64,000 bases of DNA, taken from contig OY755038.1 of assembly GCA_963576565.1 (NCBI GenBank), positions 183,423,652 through 183,487,651 on the forward strand, read 5' to 3'. Below the pieces are notes generated by a model. It was given only the letters and a program-made list of their open reading frames with translations, was not told the DNA's origin and ran no database searches. The position numbers and the translations under genes are program-made. Position 1 is the stretch's first letter; each line of letters opens with the position of its first letter. Positions 53,587 through 64,000 of the stretch are shown in pieces. Origin of the DNA: Aspidapion aeneum (taxonomy: Eukaryota; Arthropoda; Insecta; Coleoptera; Brentidae).

Positions 53587-55745
53587 AGATTGTATCAGAA
53601 CCGACTAGACGAAAAATTAATAAACACAAATCACTCATTTGAAGAGATATATACAAACATAATAAAAAGCTTGAAGGAAGCAAGCAATGAAGCTGTTGGA
53701 TACCAAGATAATAGAAATAACAGGAAGTGGTGGAAAAGAGAAAATACAGGAAATGGTCAAAGAGAAAAAACGCACATACTTGAAATGGCTCAGTACTAAA
53801 AAGCAAAGAGACCTAGAAATCTAAAGGGAAACCAGAAGACAGCTAAGAAGAAGAAATAATTAAATGTTCGTGCGCAAATGCCACGATATAAATACACACG
53901 TAGGAGGTAGGCAGAGTTGTGAAGTATGGAAACTGATTTCTACAGTAAAAGCCCAACAAAAGAAAAAGTAAACATCCAGATCATCAAACCAGAACATTGA
54001 ACAAAACACTACAAGGGATTGCTGCAGGAGACGAGACCCTAATGTCTGGCAACCTCTCCGAGGAGAGATACAGAAGTACATGAAGAGGAAGTAATCATCG
54101 AAAAAGAAATGATAAAGAATAGTATTAAAAAGCTTAAATCAGGAAAAGCTAGCGGACCTGGGCGAGTATATGCTGAAATGCTCAAATATGGATCAGAGAA
54201 ACTACTAGAGAATCTCACATATATTATTAATTAATGCATAAACGGACATCCAGTACCTAATGATTGGAAAGTTGCATTAAAAAAAAACAAGCTGGATTGC
54301 AACAATTACAGAGGAATTTCAGTAACCAGTACTCTAAGTAGATTGCACGGTAGGATTCTTAGAGATCTAATAGTGACTGATTTTCATGAACAAGAAGAAA
54401 AAGAGCAAAGTGGGTTTCGTGCAGGCAGATCTTGTTAAAGTAATTAAAGAAAAGGAGCGTCAGAAATATAGAGACTCATTACCTTTGTGGACCTACAAAA
54501 AGCATATGATACCGTTCCAGTAGAAAAATTATGCACAGTGTTAGAGCAAACTAATATCAATCATACGGGGGTCAAAATCTAAAATTAGAATTGGAAATCG
54601 ACTTTAAAAAGAATTCCTGGTGACAAAAGGCTTAAGACAGGGATCTCTCCAACTCTTTCTAAAATATATATCGAAGGAGCTCTAAAAAACTAGAAACGTA
54701 AAGTGCATGGGATAGGAATACAAATAACCACCGATTTACCATATACACACTACAGTTTGCTGACGACCGAGTAATTGTAGCTAATGATAAAGAAGACATG
54801 AAGTATATGATGAGAAAGTTAACAAAAGAATACCAAAAGTGGGGATTAACGGTGAACGTGGACAAGACACAGTAGGTACTTATGAATTGGAAACGAATCT
54901 CTCTCAATATCTCCATGCAATGAGTATGTATACTTGGGTGTCACATTTGATAAGACAGGAACAGATTGTAAAGAACTGGAAAAAAAAAATAGTAAAAGCA
55001 AAAAAGGTTATTGGATGCCTTAACAGTATTTTATCGAGGGGTGGCTCGGTATTTCCTTTTGGTGTACAGGTTAGGGGAAATACCAGGAAAATCTTCGGAA
55101 GTACTGGGAAATATACTAGCAAATACCATTGAAAGTACTAGGGGGGAATGGAAGCAAATACCATTGAAATTTGAGGAAATACCATTGAAATTTGAGGAAA
55201 TACCATAGGTATTATACCGTAGGTATTTCCTTTTGGTGTACAAAAATCGGCGATCGAGCCACCCCTCGTATTTTATGGAGCAGAGAGATAAAAAGGAATG
55301 TAAAATTTAACATATATGAAACAATGGTGAAAAGCATGCTGTTGTATGGAATAGAGACTTGTCGCGTAACAGAAAAATACAAAATAAAAATGGAAAGTGT
55401 CGAAATGGATGCAGTAAGAAGATCAATGAGAATATCTAGAATAGATCACTTAAGAAATGAGATCATAAAAGAAAGAATGGGAATCGAGGGAACCATAATG
55501 GATGACATCACTAAAAGGCAACTGATATGGTACGGCTATGTATAACGGATGAACGACGAAAGATTACCAAAGCAGGTCCTAGAATGGCAACCAATAGGGC
55601 ACAGAAAAGACGGCGTCCTAAACTAGAATGGCAACAGTCAATCAAAAGATAAATGAGTCAAAAATATCTAACAGAAGATGTTTGTCAGGATCGAAGGAGG
55701 TGGAGAATAGGCGTCGGACAACGTAGAAAAACGTTGTAAACCGAC
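53587..55745 (+). pseudogene. RTE family A reverse transcriptase, heavily mutated
   Basis: It continues the endonuclease frame after the stop. Recognisable are YQNRLDEKLINTNHSFEEI (53590 on), a gap of frame shifts, SGKASGPG (about 54140), RGISVTSTLSRLHGR (about 54310), SGFRAGRSC (about 54410), LQKAYDTVP (about 54495), QFADDRVIVAND (about 54750; the catalytic pair is intact, unlike the sister copy) and, after the MITE, YETMVKSMLLYGIETCRV (about 55315). Many in-frame stops occur (for example near 54000, 54235, 54600, 54690). It cannot make an enzyme. Confidence 0.85.
55027..55276. mobile_element. 234-bp MITE (55035-55268) with 8-bp target duplication
   Basis: Perfect 14-bp TIRs cgaggggtggctcg / cgagccacccctcg and direct repeats tattttat at 55027-55034 and 55269-55276 bound it. 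The uninterrupted site is visible in the sister RTE copy (about 48076-48088, minus), which confirms an insertion. The interior repeats ggtatttccttttggtgtac at both ends and has two copies of aaatttgaggaaataccatt. An 8-bp duplication suggests hAT or P-type mobilisation. It is non-coding; frames over it are artefacts. Confidence 0.93.
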
Positions 55746-55861
55746 ATAGTAGTATAAACCGACACAGTAGTAGTAGTTTTAAAGATATTAATTTTTATAT
55801 TTTAACTATTCTTTGATTTACCGAACGGCAACATAAAAAAAAGGTATTTCACCTCCAATTT

Positions 55862-56330
55862 TTGCTGCACATACCAAAACTATAAAAACAACAAGTTCAT
55901 TAAACCTTGTAGAAACAGAGCCAGGAATATCATTGGACTTAACAGACAGGAGCTATGTATAGTGACTGGTCTTTTTACGGGTCACTGTCGACTGGGAGTA
56001 TCCATCCTCAGAATGGGACTAACAGAAGAGACCGAATGTAGACACTGTATGGAGAATGACAAAACAGTCAGACATGTACTTTGCGAATGTCCGGCTATTG
56101 CACGTTTACGTCAGAACACTTTCGTCATGAGAAACCACTCAAAAGTGAGCCACAATAGACCCACTGGTGGTCGCAGTCGCCCGCTCACATATGAATCATC
56201 AGCAATCATCATCAACCTTGGTCAATTGATTGCAAACGTATCCTATAACCTGTCTAGAAACCACTATTTTCCAACAAGTAAAACCTTTTTCTGTTTTTTC
56301 AATAAAAAAATATTTCAATAAAAAAGTATT
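55862..56330 (+). pseudogene. Non-LTR retrotransposon 3' end (after RNase H)
   Basis: The open stretch 55962-56321 encodes VTGLFTGHCRLGVSILRMGL, then CRHCMENDKTVRHVLCECPA, the Cys/His motif found at the C-terminus of Jockey/I-like non-LTR polyproteins. Just upstream, out of the Met frame, LNRQELCIV continues the RNase H end. The 3' untranslated part ends with two ttcaataaaaaa copies near 56297-56325, a polyadenylation-type tail. Only the last tenth of an element is present, so it is a severely 5'-truncated insertion or relic. Confidence 0.7.
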
Positions 56331-56859
56331 ATTACCTTTTATTGTTTACTACTAATTGAAATAAACAAACTTGCAAACTAAATCCACTGCAGCGGCGAGT
56401 TGTCCCGGTGACGATTTGTCCGGGCGGCGGCGGCGAGTTGCCCCTGCGGTTAGTTGGTTCGGCGGCGAGTAGGCAATAGCTAATTTTCTCATTCCCAGTT
56501 AAATATAAAAGATACACGTAAACCCATACTTAATTATTATTATGACTTTACTGTGGCGTTAGATGAAAGATAAAATTTTCAATATCCCCTAAGCCTGAAC
56601 TGAAAATTTAGGCAAAATAGCAAAAAATAAAAAATTAGAGTTTGCGGAAGAGTTGACTGGTTTGGGCCGACAATAGCATTCTATATACAATGGAATAAAA
56701 CTGGAACTTTTATCCCGAGGCGAAAAGTTGAAAGAAAAATTTTTCAAGGGATGAAACTTACGAGGTATATATGCTATTCTTCGCAATCATAAAAAATAGG
56801 AATAAAAATTAATAATAGGAAAATAATATATATTTTTTAATTATTCTGGTATCAAAAGA
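56331..56859. other. No gene; GC-rich tandem scrap at 56385-56470
   Basis: The scrap holds cggcgagttgtcccggtgac and variants (ggcgagttgcccc) in loose tandem. Similar words are at 6318-6385 in the other orientation. The remainder is AT-rich without features. Confidence 0.4.
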
Positions 56860-57219
56860 GAATTTCTTGCAGCATTTAAGATAAAAAAATGGATAACTGA
56901 CGGATCTAATACCTTCCTAGCCCTTTAGCAAACTTCAAGTAAACTCCACGCTCTATCAGCTTTGAAAATAGTTTTTTGTAAATCTCTCAGAAAGAAAGAA
57001 TTTTGGTTATAAAACAAGTTATTGAGAAAAATGTGTTCGACTATATTCCGAAAACCGTATATTCATGCGAGGATCAGTTAAAATTATTTAATTTTTAAAC
57101 TATCAAAAAACTGTCATTGGTATTAATAGATTTTGACCAAAATCTAATCAGCGTATTACAGTGTTGAACACTATTTTCATGAACATCGGTTCAGCGGTTT
57201 AAGAGCTATCGTGTTAAGG

Positions 57220-57487
57220 TGCGTGGGCGCCGCGCTCCGTATGTGCGCCGCTCCCCGAATTCGTTTTAACGAACCCTCTACGATCCACGGAAAAACACCA
57301 AACACAGTTTGAAATGAAAACTCGAAAACAAACTGCCTATGCAATCCCAAAGGATCTGCGAACACATAAAGAGGAGCCGAAGGAAGCTGGTTTTCGGCAA
57401 ACGGCGCGCGCGCAACTTGAATACACAAAAACAGAATGAATTCAAGTTTGACTGTGAGCGGCGCACATACGGCGCGTTCGCGGTGCA
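57220..57487. mobile_element. GC-rich inverted-repeat insert, 268 bp
   Basis: The left end contains ccgtatgtgcgccgctc (about 57236-57252) and the right end its reverse complement gagcggcgcacatacgg (57457-57473). Pairing extends loosely to tgc/gca at the tips. It is much more GC-rich than its host repeat. No target duplication was found. Frames crossing it on the minus strand are not supported as genes. Confidence 0.55.
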
Positions 57488-57493
57488 GTTATG

Positions 57494-57990
57494 TATACGT
57501 ATAGTTTTTGCAAAGTCAGTTGCACAAAGGTTAAAGCCGACCATCGGCATATCCTTTAAAGAAAGTGACATGGGCGGCGATAGATATACTCATGAAAATT
57601 ATTTCATTTAATTATGGCGTAAACTAAAGAAATAAACATAGATAATAAAACTTTTTATTCCTATACCTACAGAAACGACACTGATTTATTTTCTAACTCT
57701 GCATACTGCCGCAAAGAACACCTGAAAGCAATTAAAAGCGCATCTCAAAAAAATCTGCCAATCAGGTACCGTCTACCCACCTGTGCTGGGTCGGTCAGAT
57801 AAAAAATACTTTGTGCTCGGCCCGCAAAGAGCGCGCCTTTTCTCTGTCGGTAGGGTTGAAATTATACCAGGAAGATTTTATATGAATTTGGATAACTTTT
57901 GAAAGGCAGATTGAAGCAAAATTTCATGAAATCGATAGAACCCCGTATTAGGAGCATTTCAGGTGACTTTGCAAAAACTATACTCGTAAG
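57494..57990. repeat. Second inverted pair, about 495 bp apart
   Basis: tatagtttttgcaaagtca (57501-57519) and tgactttgcaaaaactata (57964-57982) are exact inverses. They may be TIRs of a small element lying beside the 57220-57487 insert, together forming the block missing from the related repeat at 5640-6190. Confidence 0.55.
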
Positions 57991-58135
57991 GACAGACATA
58001 CATACACACACACACACACACATATATGGACAGATGTCACGACGATGTTGCTTAAATAGGTCAAAATACACCCAAAAAAATTTTTTTTTTGTCGAAAACA
58101 ATACCTTTTCTAGACTTTGATACGGGTGCCAGGAA

Positions 58136-59934
58136 CGTAAACAATTGACATTTAAAAAAATTGTTTAAGTCGTTCATAAAAACAGCTGGCAAAAAATTGT
58201 CAAATGTGAAAATTCTATAGCGCATTTTCAAGAGGAAGAATCGAAGATGCAACACAAATTAGACCAATTTCATAAAAAATATTAGTTTTGCGAGTTATGG
58301 AGCTTGAAATGGATGAGTATGAAAAAAACGCATATCGCGACTACTGTTATCCGATTTTTATGAAAGTGACATTTTTTAGAAGAAAAAAAGTTTCTGTAAT
58401 GACCCATTTACTTTGACAATTTTTCGATGGTTGCTATCATCTTTCGGGTATATGCTGTATGTAACTGACATGTGACAAACAAGTAAAACCTGAAATTAGA
58501 TTCTAATAGCAGCAAAACATATACATCGTGGCCAGCCTTATATCTAGGGGTAGGATTTTTGTATGGGCCAGAAGGATTACATGGGAAAGCAGAACAGCGT
58601 TAACACAACGTTGCCGGTTTAGCCAAAATATCAGTATAAGCCGCTACTCAATTCGCGAAAGGTCAATTTAGTCAGTTTTATCAAGTGCCGGGGTCATACA
58701 CAACCAGTATAATACAATTATTGTTCCTAAAAATACATAATACACATACTTTTACAAGCAAGCAGTATTTTAAAATGTTATTCTATTTTCGTTTCACATT
58801 CACTAAAGCCAATTTTGTTTGAAAGATAACTTACCAATCTACAGGTAAGCTACGTATTATTTAATTTTAGTTTTTGTAATGCGTTTTTAGTCCAACCATA
58901 AAAAAAGGTATTGGTGGACCACAGTGGCGCAGAGTGGGTAGGGGACGTGGGAGGGTGGGGGGCGAGACCCTAGGGAGGGGCGGCAGAGGTGGTATAAAGC
59001 CTCAACCAAATATCAAAATTATGAGTAGTAGTCTCTCTTTAACCACAAATGAAAATTTGAAAACAGAAGTAGACATTTCGTGAGTAAATGCTACGGATAA
59101 AAAATTTTCAGAAAATATTGAAGGAATAATACTTTAAATGCTCGCAGACGAAAACAGATACAAACTTTTTTGATAACTGAAAACCTACAAAAAAATGTTT
59201 TAAAACGGAAAAGTACGCCGCAGGAGTCAAAATTTTTTTCAAGGTAAACAGACATCTTAAAAAAAAATTATCTTTCTAGAGCAATGCTTCACTTTTTGTT
59301 TAAAATACAAAAGGAACATTTGTAAACAAAAACGATACAACAAGTAAAGTTATGCATAGCTGATATTTTATAGTAAAATTGTTTAAATAATAATAATAAC
59401 CCTTTCTTTTAAACCAAAATCTAATGCCAACAAAAACTTTTGTATCATATTGGGTTAAAATCGTTTAAGGCGTTCTTGATTAATCGTGTATTCAAATAGA
59501 CAAATAATTTTATTCGTTGATTTCGGTATTTTAGGACCTAAATCTCACATTTAATAAAATTAAAAAATTAAATTTTCACGTATAATGCTCCACCTTTTGT
59601 AAAGTGGACTAAAAATCAAGTCATCTAATAACTCTTGCCCTAAACAAAATGCTTCAAGTTGTCCGCCCTTTGACGACGGCGATCACTCACACCTACGAGC
59701 TTCGTAGGTAACGGAACACTTACGCCTGTAGTTATTTATCAAACTTATTCTTGACAACGCAAAAACACTTGACAGGAATCCGGCGTATCGTGGTCTCTCA
59801 TTAATACATGCTAAACTCTATCTGTTTTTTATCCTCTTATGGAAACTAGGCCCACTAGATGTTGGCTTGTTTACGGGGTATGTACTGAGAATATGCACAG
59901 TGGAGTTGGTTTGGCCTCCGATCTATATACCGGG
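58136..59934. other. No gene seen; G-rich stretch at 58930-58990
   Basis: No coding region was recognised. ggaccacagtggcgcagagt followed by gggtggggggcgaga-type sequence is markedly G-rich on the plus strand and resembles a transposon terminus. A small palindrome ctacgagcttcgtag lies at about 59694-59708. Confidence 0.45.
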
Positions 59935-60192
59935 TGGGCCAAAAAAAACCGGACAATTTTTTTTACATTATAACTTTTGAACTATGCCATCGATTTGAAT
60001 GGGACAAACTGCTCTTGCCAGAGAATTAATCAGAGTTTTAAATATATAAAATTTTTTGTCCGTCATTTCAAAATCCAAGATGGCGGACGAAATAAAATTG
60101 TACCTTCTAAAGATGTTCGTTTATTCTTGTGTTGCGAACATGTTTTAACAATTTTTTTAAATCACTAAAACGCAGCATTCTTGCCATGCAAC

Positions 60193-60199
<7 letters not shown>

Positions 60200-60223
<24 letters not shown>
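60200..60223 (+). repeat. (TA)n tail of RTE family B
   Basis: Alternating TA, continuous with the target duplication and ending at tttatcggtttcac. The copy at 50743 has a shorter TA run in the same place, so the tail belongs to the family. Confidence 0.85.
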
Positions 60224-60227
<4 letters not shown>

Positions 60228-60232
60228 CGGTT

Positions 60233-61747
60233 TCACAACGTTCTCCGTCTTCCGATACCCAATCTCCACTCGTTTCTGTTTGCCCATAATTCATCATCTA
60301 GGCCTCTTATTCGTATTTCACTGTCTATTCCTTCTCTCCAGCTTCTCCTTGGCCGTCCTCGTTTTCTTCGGCCAGTTGGTTTCCATTGTATTATTTGTTT
60401 AGATAGTCTTTCATCATTCATTCTTTGTACATGTCCGTACCACACCAGTTGTTTTGTTCTTATATCATCCACTAAAGTACGTTCACCCACTGTCATAATT
60501 TCTCTTATTCTTTGATTTGTAACTCTTTCTCTTTTTGATTTCCCTGCTGCTCTTCTCCAATAGTACATCTCCGTAGCGGAAAGCATTTTTTCTGTTCTAT
60601 CCTTGATTGGCCATACTTCTGAGCCGTATGTAATAATACTTTTTATAATGGTGTTATATATAAGCTTTTTGTTATGTTTTGATATACTTTGGTCCCAAAT
60701 TATTCCATTTAATAAAGTTATTGCTTTTCTTCCTTGTACGTTTCGATCTTTTATAGCTTTGTCTAGTGTTCCGTCAGCTGTAATTTTTAGACCTAAGTAT
60801 TTATACTCATCACAGGAGTGAATTCGCTGCCCGGTATTTAAGATTAGATCCTGTTTCATTCCACCGATACACATATACTCTGTCTTATTGAGATTAACCT
60901 CTAGTCCCCACTTATTGTACTCTTCTATTAGTTTTCGTGTCATATATTCGAGGTCGTCATAATCCTGAGCCACTACTATCTGATCATCGGCGAAACATAA
61001 AGTATACAAGGTGGTTTCGTCCAACGGAATTCCCATGTTTTGGCATTTTCTCTTCCATACTTTAAGGACTTGTTCCAAGTATATCTTGAAGAGCGTAGGC
61101 GAGATACAGCAACCTTGTTTAAGACCTTTATTTACTTGAAAGCCTTTGGTTAGTTTTGCTTTTATTTTAACTTTTGCCTTACTATTGCGGTATAACTCTT
61201 TGATGGCCTTAATTAGTTGTACGCTTATTTTTGTGTTTTCCAGCGCTTTCCAAAGTAGATTTAGTGGTATACTATCATATGCCTTCTGCAAATCCACGTA
61301 AAGCAGATGCAGCTCTTGTCCGTATGCCATTTTCTTTTCAATAACTTGGGTTATACAAAAGAGATGATCTGAAGTCGATCTACCCGCCCTGAAACCAGCT
61401 TGTTCTTCTGCCTCCATGTCTTTATATTCGCTCTCTACTTTATTTCTAATTATTTTACCGTATATTCTGCTTAGCGTACTAGTCACATATACACCTCTAT
61501 AATTGTCACATACATCCTTCCTTCCTTTTTTGTGTATTGTGGATATATATGACGTTTTCCACTCAGTTGGGACTACAGTTCCATTTAAATATTTTTGGAA
61601 AAGATTCCGTAATCTCCAAAACAATTCTTCAGTGCCATATTTAATAAGTTCGGCTGGGATATTTCCGGGTCCGGCAGATTTACCGCTTTTTAAGGTTGTG
61701 CACACGTTTTTGGCCTCAGAGATTGTGAGGGGTACTGGAGATCCCAT
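60233..61747 (-). CDS. RTE family B reverse transcriptase, long open frame
   Basis: The frame is 504 codons. Met1 at 61747 is only the first Met after a stop; homologous sequence continues upstream, so this is an internal fragment of a larger polyprotein. Order: LKSGKSAGPGNIPAELI (16-35), NYRGVYVTSTLSRIYGK (about 82-98), AGFRAGRSTSDH (about 116), YVDLQKAYDSIP (about 150), GLKQGCCISPTLFKIYL (about 204), catalytic LCFADDQIVVAQ (about 248), then thumb and C-terminal region with WYGHVQRMNDERL (about 440) and basic GRRKRGRPRRSWREG (about 465). All reverse transcriptase boxes look intact. It copies element RNA at a nicked target in living relatives. Confidence 0.9.
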   Translation of the reverse strand: MGSPVPLTISEAKNVCTTLKSGKSAGPGNIPAELIKYGTEELFWRLRNLFQKYLNGTVVPTEWKTSYISTIHKKGRKDVCDNYRGVYVTSTLSRIYGKIIRNKVESEYKDMEAEEQAGFRAGRSTSDHLFCITQVIEKKMAYGQELHLLYVDLQKAYDSIPLNLLWKALENTKISVQLIKAIKELYRNSKAKVKIKAKLTKGFQVNKGLKQGCCISPTLFKIYLEQVLKVWKRKCQNMGIPLDETTLYTLCFADDQIVVAQDYDDLEYMTRKLIEEYNKWGLEVNLNKTEYMCIGGMKQDLILNTGQRIHSCDEYKYLGLKITADGTLDKAIKDRNVQGRKAITLLNGIIWDQSISKHNKKLIYNTIIKSIITYGSEVWPIKDRTEKMLSATEMYYWRRAAGKSKRERVTNQRIREIMTVGERTLVDDIRTKQLVWYGHVQRMNDERLSKQIIQWKPTGRRKRGRPRRSWREGIDSEIRIRGLDDELWANRNEWRLGIGRRRTL

Positions 61748-62590
61748 CGTTCTAATTATATTGTCTCTTGCGTCTTCCTTGAATTCTGCTCTATCTTCAG
61801 TTAAAAGTTTTTTAAAATGCTCATCCCATTATTTGTCTGGTATTGGTGAAATGATATCTCTGCATGTTTCTTTTTTAATCGATCTTATAGTTTTCCAGCT
61901 TTCGGTACTTCTCCTACCTCCTGGCACTTTTGCGTCCACGAATGATTTTTCTTATTACTGATCATTTTTCTCACCTTTGATTGCGCGATTTTGTATTCTT
62001 GTCTGCTTCTATCTGTCTTTTGGGATAAGTAGGTGTGATATAATTTCATTTTTTCCTCCATTTCTCTCTCAATCTCAGCATCCCACCAGTATGGTTTTCT
62101 TCTTTTAGAAGTTTCTTCCACTAATCCTAGTGCTTCTTTTGCAGCTTGGTGGATGCTTAATGTAATACATTCGTATTCCTCATCTGCGGTTTCACCTGAA
62201 CTTGTATTAAGTTTTTCGTTCAGTCTCTTTTTGTATAAGTTTTTTACGCTGTCATGTTCTAGGCTTAGTAGATTATATTTACAGTGATAAATTTCTTCAA
62301 TCACTGTATCATCAAGATGTTGTTGATGCAGGCTTCGGCCTTGATAAGGAAAGAGAATTTTGGACTCCAGAAAATAGTGATCACTTCCGCATGTTGATCC
62401 ACGCTTTGTTCTGACATCTTGAATTTTTAGTTTTGTCTTTTGTTTAGTGATAAGATAATCAATGACGGATTTCAGGTTTTGTGAGGGTTTGGTCCAGGTA
62501 TATTTGTGTATTTCCTTATGTTGAAAAAAACCGTTTTGGATTTTTAGGTCTAATTGCTCACATACTGTAATTAGCCGGTTTCCATTGTCA
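61748..62590 (-). pseudogene. RTE family B endonuclease end and linker
   Basis: Upstream continuation of the reverse transcriptase frame. TAA at 61829-61831 (in DK*WDEHFKK) interrupts it, probably from CAA. A one-base frameshift near 61900 precedes the linker frame 62304-61885. Above that, KIQNGFFQHKEIHKYTWTKP and SVIDYLI with a GSTCGSDHYF box (about 62395-62375) are the last third of the endonuclease. The catalytic Glu and GDFN boxes are lost by truncation. Confidence 0.85.
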
Positions 62591-64000
62591 GCAACAAGGT
62601 ATGAATCAGCAAAATCGGTTGAGTGGTTCTAAAAAAAAAGATTTCTGTTTTAAGCATTGTTTTGAATATTATACGATTGCTTTGCCAATCATGTCTGCAT
62701 TTATTTCCTTATAAAGTCATTACTACTAAACCGATTTTGATAAAATAAAAAATATCCTGGTGAGAATTGATTGCTTCTAAGATCATAATTAAAATTTATT
62801 AACATCTTAAAATTTAAGATGGCGAACAGAATCATATTTGATTCGTCAAAATGGCGTGTTTAGTCTTATTTTCTGAAAATGTTTTAGTTTTTTTTTTAGT
62901 TTGTAGAAAAGCAATACTTTTTCCCCGCATAACAAGGTATAAATTAGTAAAATCGGTGTGGTTGTTTTCAAAAAAATCTATTTTTGTTTCAGTCATTGTT
63001 TTACAGATTTTACGATTGCATTGGCAATTTCTTTATAAACTCATTAATACTAAACCAATCTTAGTGAAATAAAAAACATCATGGTGAGAATTGATTGTTC
63101 TTTAAAGTTTATAATCGAAATTTGTCGCCATCTTAGAAGTTAGGATGTCGGAAATAATCATACTTGATCCTTCAAAGAGGCACATTTATACTTATTTTCA
63201 AAAAATGTTTTAGTTTTTTTTTTAATTTATCGAAAATCACTTAATTAATTTTTATCTCTTTTTGTAGGAAAAAAGTAATGTTTTTCTAAAAATTAAAAAA
63301 AACTAAATATTTTTGGAAAATAAGAATAAGCACGCCATTTTGAAGAATCAAGTATGATTCTGTCCGACAACTTAAATTCTAAGATGGCGGCAAATTTCGG
63401 TTATAATCTTTAAAGATCAATCAATTCTCAACACGACTTTTTTTATTTCACTAAAATTGGTTTAGTAATAACGAATTTAAAAGGAAATGAATGCAGACAT
63501 GATTGGCAATGCAATCGTATAATCTGTAAAACAATGGCTGAAAGAAAAATAGATTTTTTGAGAACCACCACACCGATTTTACTAATTTGTATCTTGTTGT
63601 GTGGGGGAAGAGTAGTGCCTTTCTATAAATTAAAAATAAAACTAAAACATTTGCGGAAACTAGGAATAAACACGCCATTTTGAAGAATCAAGTATGATTC
63701 TGTCCGCCTTCTTAAATTTTAAGATGGCGATAAAGTTTAATCATGATCTTTAAAACGCAATCAATTCTCATCAATATGTTTTTTATTTCATTAAAATCGG
63801 TTCAGTAGTAATGAATTTATAAGGAAATAAATTCAGACATGATTGGCAAGGCAATCGAATAATATGCAAAACATTGGTAGAAACAAAAATATTTTTTTTA
63901 GAACCACTGAACCGATTTTGCTAATTCGTACCTTGTTGTGCGTGGCAAGAACGCACCTTTTTTACTGGTTTAAAAAAATAGTTAAGACATGTTCGCAACA

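Larger units (their letters stand above)
52371..55776 (+). mobile_element. RTE family A copy, near full length, dead
   Basis: ttttagatattaattttt (about 52353-52370) and ttttaaagatattaattttt (55777-55796) flank it and are a likely target duplication with a 2-base indel. The length of about 3.4 kb including a leader of about 330 bp fits an untruncated RTE. The 3' tail is agtagtagtag. It has a complete endonuclease frame, many breaks in reverse transcriptase, and a 234-bp MITE at 55035-55268. It is inverted relative to the family A copy at 47601-49819, about 2.5 kb apart. Confidence 0.8.
56860..58135 (+). repeat. Interspersed repeat copy 2, interrupted
   Basis: 56860-57219 aligns with 5660-6015 and 57990-58130 with 6015-6180. 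Between them is about 770 bp of different sequence, beginning at the GC-rich ggtgcgtgggcgccgcgc (57218) and ending after ctatactcgtaagg. Copy 1 lacks this insert and so acts as an empty reference. An (AC)n tract sits at 58004-58022. Confidence 0.7.
60188..62602 (-). mobile_element. RTE family B copy (60200-62590), 5'-truncated
   Basis: gcaacaaggtat occurs at 60188-60199 and 62591-62602, a perfect 12-bp target duplication inside the 338-bp repeat. The tail on the plus strand is a (TA)n run at about 60197-60223, directly after the last codon (3' untranslated region of about ten bases). The 5' end is truncated within the endonuclease (sequence starts near DNGNRLITVCEQ). It is the best preserved reverse transcriptase in the window. 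Confidence 0.92.
59935..64000. repeat. Large inverted array of 338-bp units, cut by window end
   Basis: Units carry acaaggtat..., aaaatcggtg, ttctttataaactcattaa, aagatggcg, tgattcttcaaaatggcg and a T-run. Forward copies have their acaaggta anchor at 62594 and 62932 (338 bp apart). Reversed copies have taccttgttg/tatcttgttg at about 63592 and 63930 (again 338). The outermost left part (60120-60199, tgttgcgaacatgtttta) matches the reverse complement of the last bases of the window (aagacatgttcgcaaca). The array probably is, or lies in, a foldback-type element whose right end is outside. Confidence 0.75.

Overview
This window looks like repeat-dense, AT-rich nuclear DNA from an arthropod, most likely an insect. 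I see no host gene, no tRNA or rRNA gene, no operon structure and no CRISPR array. The insect assignment rests on the combination of BEL/Pao LTR retrotransposons, RTE and Jockey-like non-LTR elements, a mariner with D34D catalytic spacing, a PIF/Harbinger remnant, Helentron-like elements carrying a (TCTG)n core, and short GGTTAGG-type tracts. I cannot name the order from the sequence alone.

Layout. Positions 1-6.6 kb hold small inverted-repeat (MITE-like) elements and a diverged direct duplication. A long inverted repeat with arms of about 1.1 kb fills 7.03-10.97 kb. An element of about 3.5 kb with TIRs of about 50 bp (14.09-17.65 kb) contains an inverted minisatellite and is itself interrupted by a 571-bp TIR element with an 8-bp target duplication. 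A foldback-like element of about 3.9 kb, with TIRs built of tandem repeats, occupies 17.75-21.69 kb. An intact-length BEL/Pao retrotransposon (23.30-30.65 kb, minus strand) has two identical 263-bp LTRs and a 5-bp target duplication, but one reading-frame break in its reverse transcriptase. A decayed PIF/Harbinger element lies at 31.78-33.82 kb.

A hAT-like element with degraded 8-bp target duplications spans 35.41-42.14 kb. Nested in it are a Jockey-like non-LTR element with an internal 676-bp tandem duplication and a Helentron-like element. A second BEL/Pao copy, deleted internally so that protease and reverse transcriptase are gone, lies at 42.44-46.52 kb. A mariner (47.25-50.69 kb) is split by a 5'-truncated RTE copy (family A) with a 13-bp target duplication. 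Next come an RTE family B tail joined to an inverted Helentron-like element, then a full-length but dead RTE family A copy (52.37-55.78 kb) that contains a 234-bp MITE. The last 4 kb is a large inverted array of 338-bp units, interrupted by an RTE family B copy and running off the window end.

Nothing here works as a pathway. The genes are selfish-element genes, almost all broken. The value of the window lies in its nested insertions: target duplications and paralogous empty sites give relative ages, and several large foldback structures could produce hairpin RNA. All reading was by eye; boundaries marked approximate should be tested by self-alignment.
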